Position numbers and translations under genes: made by a program. DNA of 7,974 nucleotides from positions 1 through 7,974 of the forward strand of contig JAJTHR010000040.1 in NCBI GenBank assembly GCA_021298935.1. Reading direction: 5' to 3'. Shown piece by piece: positions 5,984-7,974 of the stretch. Numbering within the stretch: the first letter of the stretch is position 1; each line of letters begins with the position of its first letter. The notes beneath the pieces are model-generated. The model saw nothing but the letters and a program-made list of their open reading frames with translations. It was not told where the DNA came from and searched no databases. Source of the stretch: Parachlamydia sp. Its GTDB lineage: Bacteria; Chlamydiota; Chlamydiia; Chlamydiales; Parachlamydiaceae.

Positions 5984-7248
5984 TTGCCCTTCTCATTTGA
6001 AATTTCCGCAAATTCCTTATACAAGTAATCAGTCAGTAATTCCCATTCCAGCTGAGAACGATGGATTTGAAAGGGCATTGGCCTGATAAGGGAGTTCGAT
6101 TCCCAAATGATTTTAAATTGTCCTCCGGCTTCAATTTGACCAATCCTTGAGTATTTCCAAGCCCGCTGCCCTTCCACATCCATTGTGACAGGCCCCTCAG
6201 GTGCCTCGATCCGCATGCTGGGAAGGATGTAGCGGAGGGTCTTGACATCCGCAGTGCCCGCTTCTTCAACAGCTTGCGCCCATAAAAAAATTCCAAAATA
6301 ACTGGCTTCTGCTGGATTATCGATAGCTTTCATTTCTGAAAAGCGTTGATAGTCACGCACAAATTTTTTGTTTGCTTCTGAATCAATGGACCGAAAGTAA
6401 TTCCAAATGGCATAGGTGCCGATCATTTCCGGATAATCCAGTTCTTGCAAAAAGACTTCATCGAGAGTAAAAGAAAAAATGGCAACCTGGTCCCGCTGAA
6501 TTCCAAATTCTTTTAATTTATTGAAAAAAAGATTGTTTTCATTTCCCAAAATAGATGTAAAGACAACATCAGGCTTGGTCTCTGAAATCTCCCTGACTAT
6601 TTCAGTATAGATTGCCTCATTGCTTTCTTCTAAATTTAAATAGCGCTCGCCGACAACTTCGCCGCCAAAAACCTGAAGTTGATCCCTGGCAAGAATGTTG
6701 ATTGTGTGGGGAATGATATAATTGGAACCGACTAAATAAAAAGTTTTCCAGTTTTTACGCATGCAGTAAGCGACGCTTGGCATGACCTGCTGATTCAAGG
6801 CGGCGCCAAGCCAGAGGATGTTAGGGGAGCTCAGTATCCCCTCGTACTGGAAAGGATAAATGAGTAAATTTTGATGTTTTTCGAATAAGGGCTTGGTCGT
6901 ATAAAGGCTAGCCTTCGTCCAGCAGCCTACAATTACATCCACCTTTTCCTGCAAGATTAGCTCTTCAATGTTATTTTTGGCTGTTTCCCACCTAGATTCG
7001 GCATCCCTGACAAAAGCTTTTAATGGCCTGCCCAGCACACCCCCTTTTTGATTGATCTGTTCGATCGCCAATAAGGCTGCCTCTAAGGAAACCTTTTCTT
7101 TTAAGGTTCGAAAACCGGTGGTGGAAAAAACCAGGCCGATTTTTAACGGGGGTTTTTCTTCATGCGGAAAGGCAAGCGTGTAGAAATAGAAAGCGCTCAG
7201 CAAAACCATGAAAATTGTGATGAAAGTAAAAAAGTGTTTCATAGCCAT
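5980..7248 (-). CDS. AmiC/UrtA-type solute-binding protein, membrane-anchored, sensory
   Basis: The 422-residue protein has a hydrophobic N-terminal segment (about 5-27) after MAMKH, with no lipobox cysteine and no clear AxA site, so it is either a signal peptide or an uncleaved anchor into the periplasm. The rest is a type I periplasmic-binding fold of the branched-chain amino acid/amide/urea branch (Peripla_BP_5; UrtA, FmdD, AmiC): LKIGLVFSTTG (35-45), AIEQINQKGGVLGR (61-74), VDVIVGCWTKAS (103-114), YPFQYEG (131-137), LVGSNYIIP (172-180), KPDVVFTSILGNEN (225-238), AIWNYF (280-285), APEGPVTMD (349-357) and IWESNSLIRPMPF (381-393). Relatives bind urea, short amides or amino acids; the ligand here is not determinable. 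No permease or ATPase gene is adjacent, while a kinase overlaps its stop, so a sensory role fits better than uptake. M1 (7248) lacks a clear ribosome site; M3 (7242) is an alternative. Confidence 0.88.
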   Translation of the reverse strand: MAMKHFFTFITIFMVLLSAFYFYTLAFPHEEKPPLKIGLVFSTTGFRTLKEKVSLEAALLAIEQINQKGGVLGRPLKAFVRDAESRWETAKNNIEELILQEKVDVIVGCWTKASLYTTKPLFEKHQNLLIYPFQYEGILSSPNILWLGAALNQQVMPSVAYCMRKNWKTFYLVGSNYIIPHTINILARDQLQVFGGEVVGERYLNLEESNEAIYTEIVREISETKPDVVFTSILGNENNLFFNKLKEFGIQRDQVAIFSFTLDEVFLQELDYPEMIGTYAIWNYFRSIDSEANKKFVRDYQRFSEMKAIDNPAEASYFGIFLWAQAVEEAGTADVKTLRYILPSMRIEAPEGPVTMDVEGQRAWKYSRIGQIEAGGQFKIIWESNSLIRPMPFQIHRSQLEWELLTDYLYKEFAEISNEKGK

Positions 7249-7325
7249 TAGTAATAGTGTTAACGCCTTTTTATTTATTACTCTCTTTGCTATATTTTGT
7301 GGAATTCAATTAACGAGAAAAAAAA
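7249..7325. promoter_or_regulatory. 77-bp divergent promoter region between the signalling operon and fabH
   Basis: Both flanking genes start here and read outwards, so both promoters should lie within 77 bp. For fabH, TATATT (7291-7296; 5 of 6 against TATAAT) preceded by TTGC is a fair -10, with only a poor -35 (TTTTTA, 7268-7273). The leader would be about 23 bases and holds a weak ACGAG (7313-7317) before the A-run and ATG at 7326. On the minus strand I could not pick a convincing hexamer pair. The positions are tentative. Confidence 0.35.
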
Positions 7326-7974
7326 ATGTCCAGGCGTTCAATTGCCCGTATCATTGGCATGGGATCCTATCTCCCCAAGCGCATCTTAACCAATGAGGAT
7401 TTGGAAAAGCTCGTCGACACTAGCGATGAATGGATTGTTTCCAGAACAGGCATGCATGAAAGGCGTCTGGCTGCCATTGATGAATTTCCTTCCGACATGG
7501 GAGCAGCTGCTGCAAAAAAAGCCCTTGAAGCCGCCAACGTAACACCGGGCGAAGTGGACATGATTATTGTTTCAACCATGACACCCGACTATTTATCGCC
7601 CAGTACAGCCTGTTTGATCCAGGCAAAATTAAAATTAACTTCTGCTGCCGCTATGGATTTGCAGGCTGCCTGTACGGGTTTTTTGTATGCCTTGTCGACG
7701 GCCAAGGCTTTTGTCGAGTCCAAAATGTATAAAACGGTGCTGATAGTGGCGACAGAAAAAATGTCGGCATTTATCGATTATACGGATCGCTCCACATGCG
7801 TTCTTTTTGGAGATGGAGCTGGCGCGGCTGTTGTAGCCGAAGACGGACGCGGCTTGCAAATTGATAGCATCTGTCTTGGGGCAGATGGAGAGCTGGCAGA
7901 TTTGGTGATTATCCCTGGCGGCGGTTCCCGCTATCCCGCTTCTTTGCAGACGGTCGGTCAAAGCCTCCATTATT
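7326..7974 (+). CDS. fabH: Beta-ketoacyl-ACP synthase III FabH, 5' part (cut by window end)
   Basis: FabH starts type II fatty acid synthesis by condensing acetyl-CoA with malonyl-ACP in the cytoplasm. The frame is open from ATG 7326 to the window edge, giving 216 codons; the family is about 315-330 residues, so roughly a third is missing, including the catalytic His and Asn. Seen in order: SIARIIGMGSYLPKRILTNEDL (5-26), the SDEWIVSRTGMHERR signature (33-47), VDMIIVSTMTPDYLSPSTACLIQ (77-99), active-site Cys116 in DLQAACTGFLYAL (111-123), VLIVATEKMSAFIDYTDRSTCVLFGDGAGAAVV (138-170), and GADGELADLVIIPGGGSR. In Chlamydia, as I recall, fabD, fabG and acpP follow it and recR is its neighbour. It is transcribed away from the signalling operon. 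Confidence 0.96.
   Translation, partial: MSRRSIARIIGMGSYLPKRILTNEDLEKLVDTSDEWIVSRTGMHERRLAAIDEFPSDMGAAAAKKALEAANVTPGEVDMIIVSTMTPDYLSPSTACLIQAKLKLTSAAAMDLQAACTGFLYALSTAKAFVESKMYKTVLIVATEKMSAFIDYTDRSTCVLFGDGAGAAVVAEDGRGLQIDSICLGADGELADLVIIPGGGSRYPASLQTVGQSLHY

Noticed and set aside
5980..7248. Start of a urea ABC transporter operon
   Set aside because: The family match is good, but the next genes are a kinase and a response regulator, with no permease or ATPase in the window; transport function cannot be claimed.
7635..7970. Open frame of 111 codons on the minus strand inside fabH
   Set aside because: It is antisense to a strongly conserved enzyme, its translation shows no recognisable domain, and fabH has all expected motifs in its own frame.

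Overview
The window looks like a chromosome segment from a chlamydia-like (environmental, amoeba-associated) bacterium. The basis is gene order. recR (minus) and fabH (plus) bracket the window, and as I recall recR and the fabHDG-acpP cluster are immediate neighbours in Chlamydia (CT240/CT239 in C. trachomatis). Here about 6.4 kb of accessory genes lies between them. The taxonomic call is an inference from this synteny, from a moderately A+T-rich composition, and from the presence of a two-component system with an RsbU-like output; no rRNA or other marker is present.

Layout: 1-302 has no gene and is almost entirely two adjacent imperfect palindromes, centred near 55 and 223. The second has 22-bp terminal inverted repeats flanked by a 7-bp direct repeat, like a miniature inverted-repeat element, and its right edge lies on the recR stop codon. 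recR (303-899, minus) is intact. Directly upstream of it lies the 5' half of a class I SAM methyltransferase (908-1264, minus), cut off after the SAM-binding half. A divergent gene (1411-2526, plus) encodes a GNAT acetyltransferase joined to an ASCH domain by a linker carrying a bipartite basic cluster. It ends at a perfect 18-bp hairpin.

The core of the window is a three-gene minus-strand unit, 7248 to 2698. It encodes an AmiC/UrtA-type solute-binding protein with a membrane-anchor-like N-terminus, a Cache-HAMP histidine kinase that overlaps it by ATGA, and a response regulator whose output is an RsbU/SpoIIE-type PP2C phosphatase. No permease or ATPase accompanies the binding protein. The simplest reading is a signalling chain: extracytoplasmic ligand, binding protein, kinase, phosphorylated phosphatase, then (inferred) dephosphorylation of an anti-anti-sigma factor encoded elsewhere. 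This would be an alternative input to the partner-switching (Rsb) pathway. The last gene is the 5' part of fabH (7326 to the window end, plus), divergent from the signalling unit across 77 bp.
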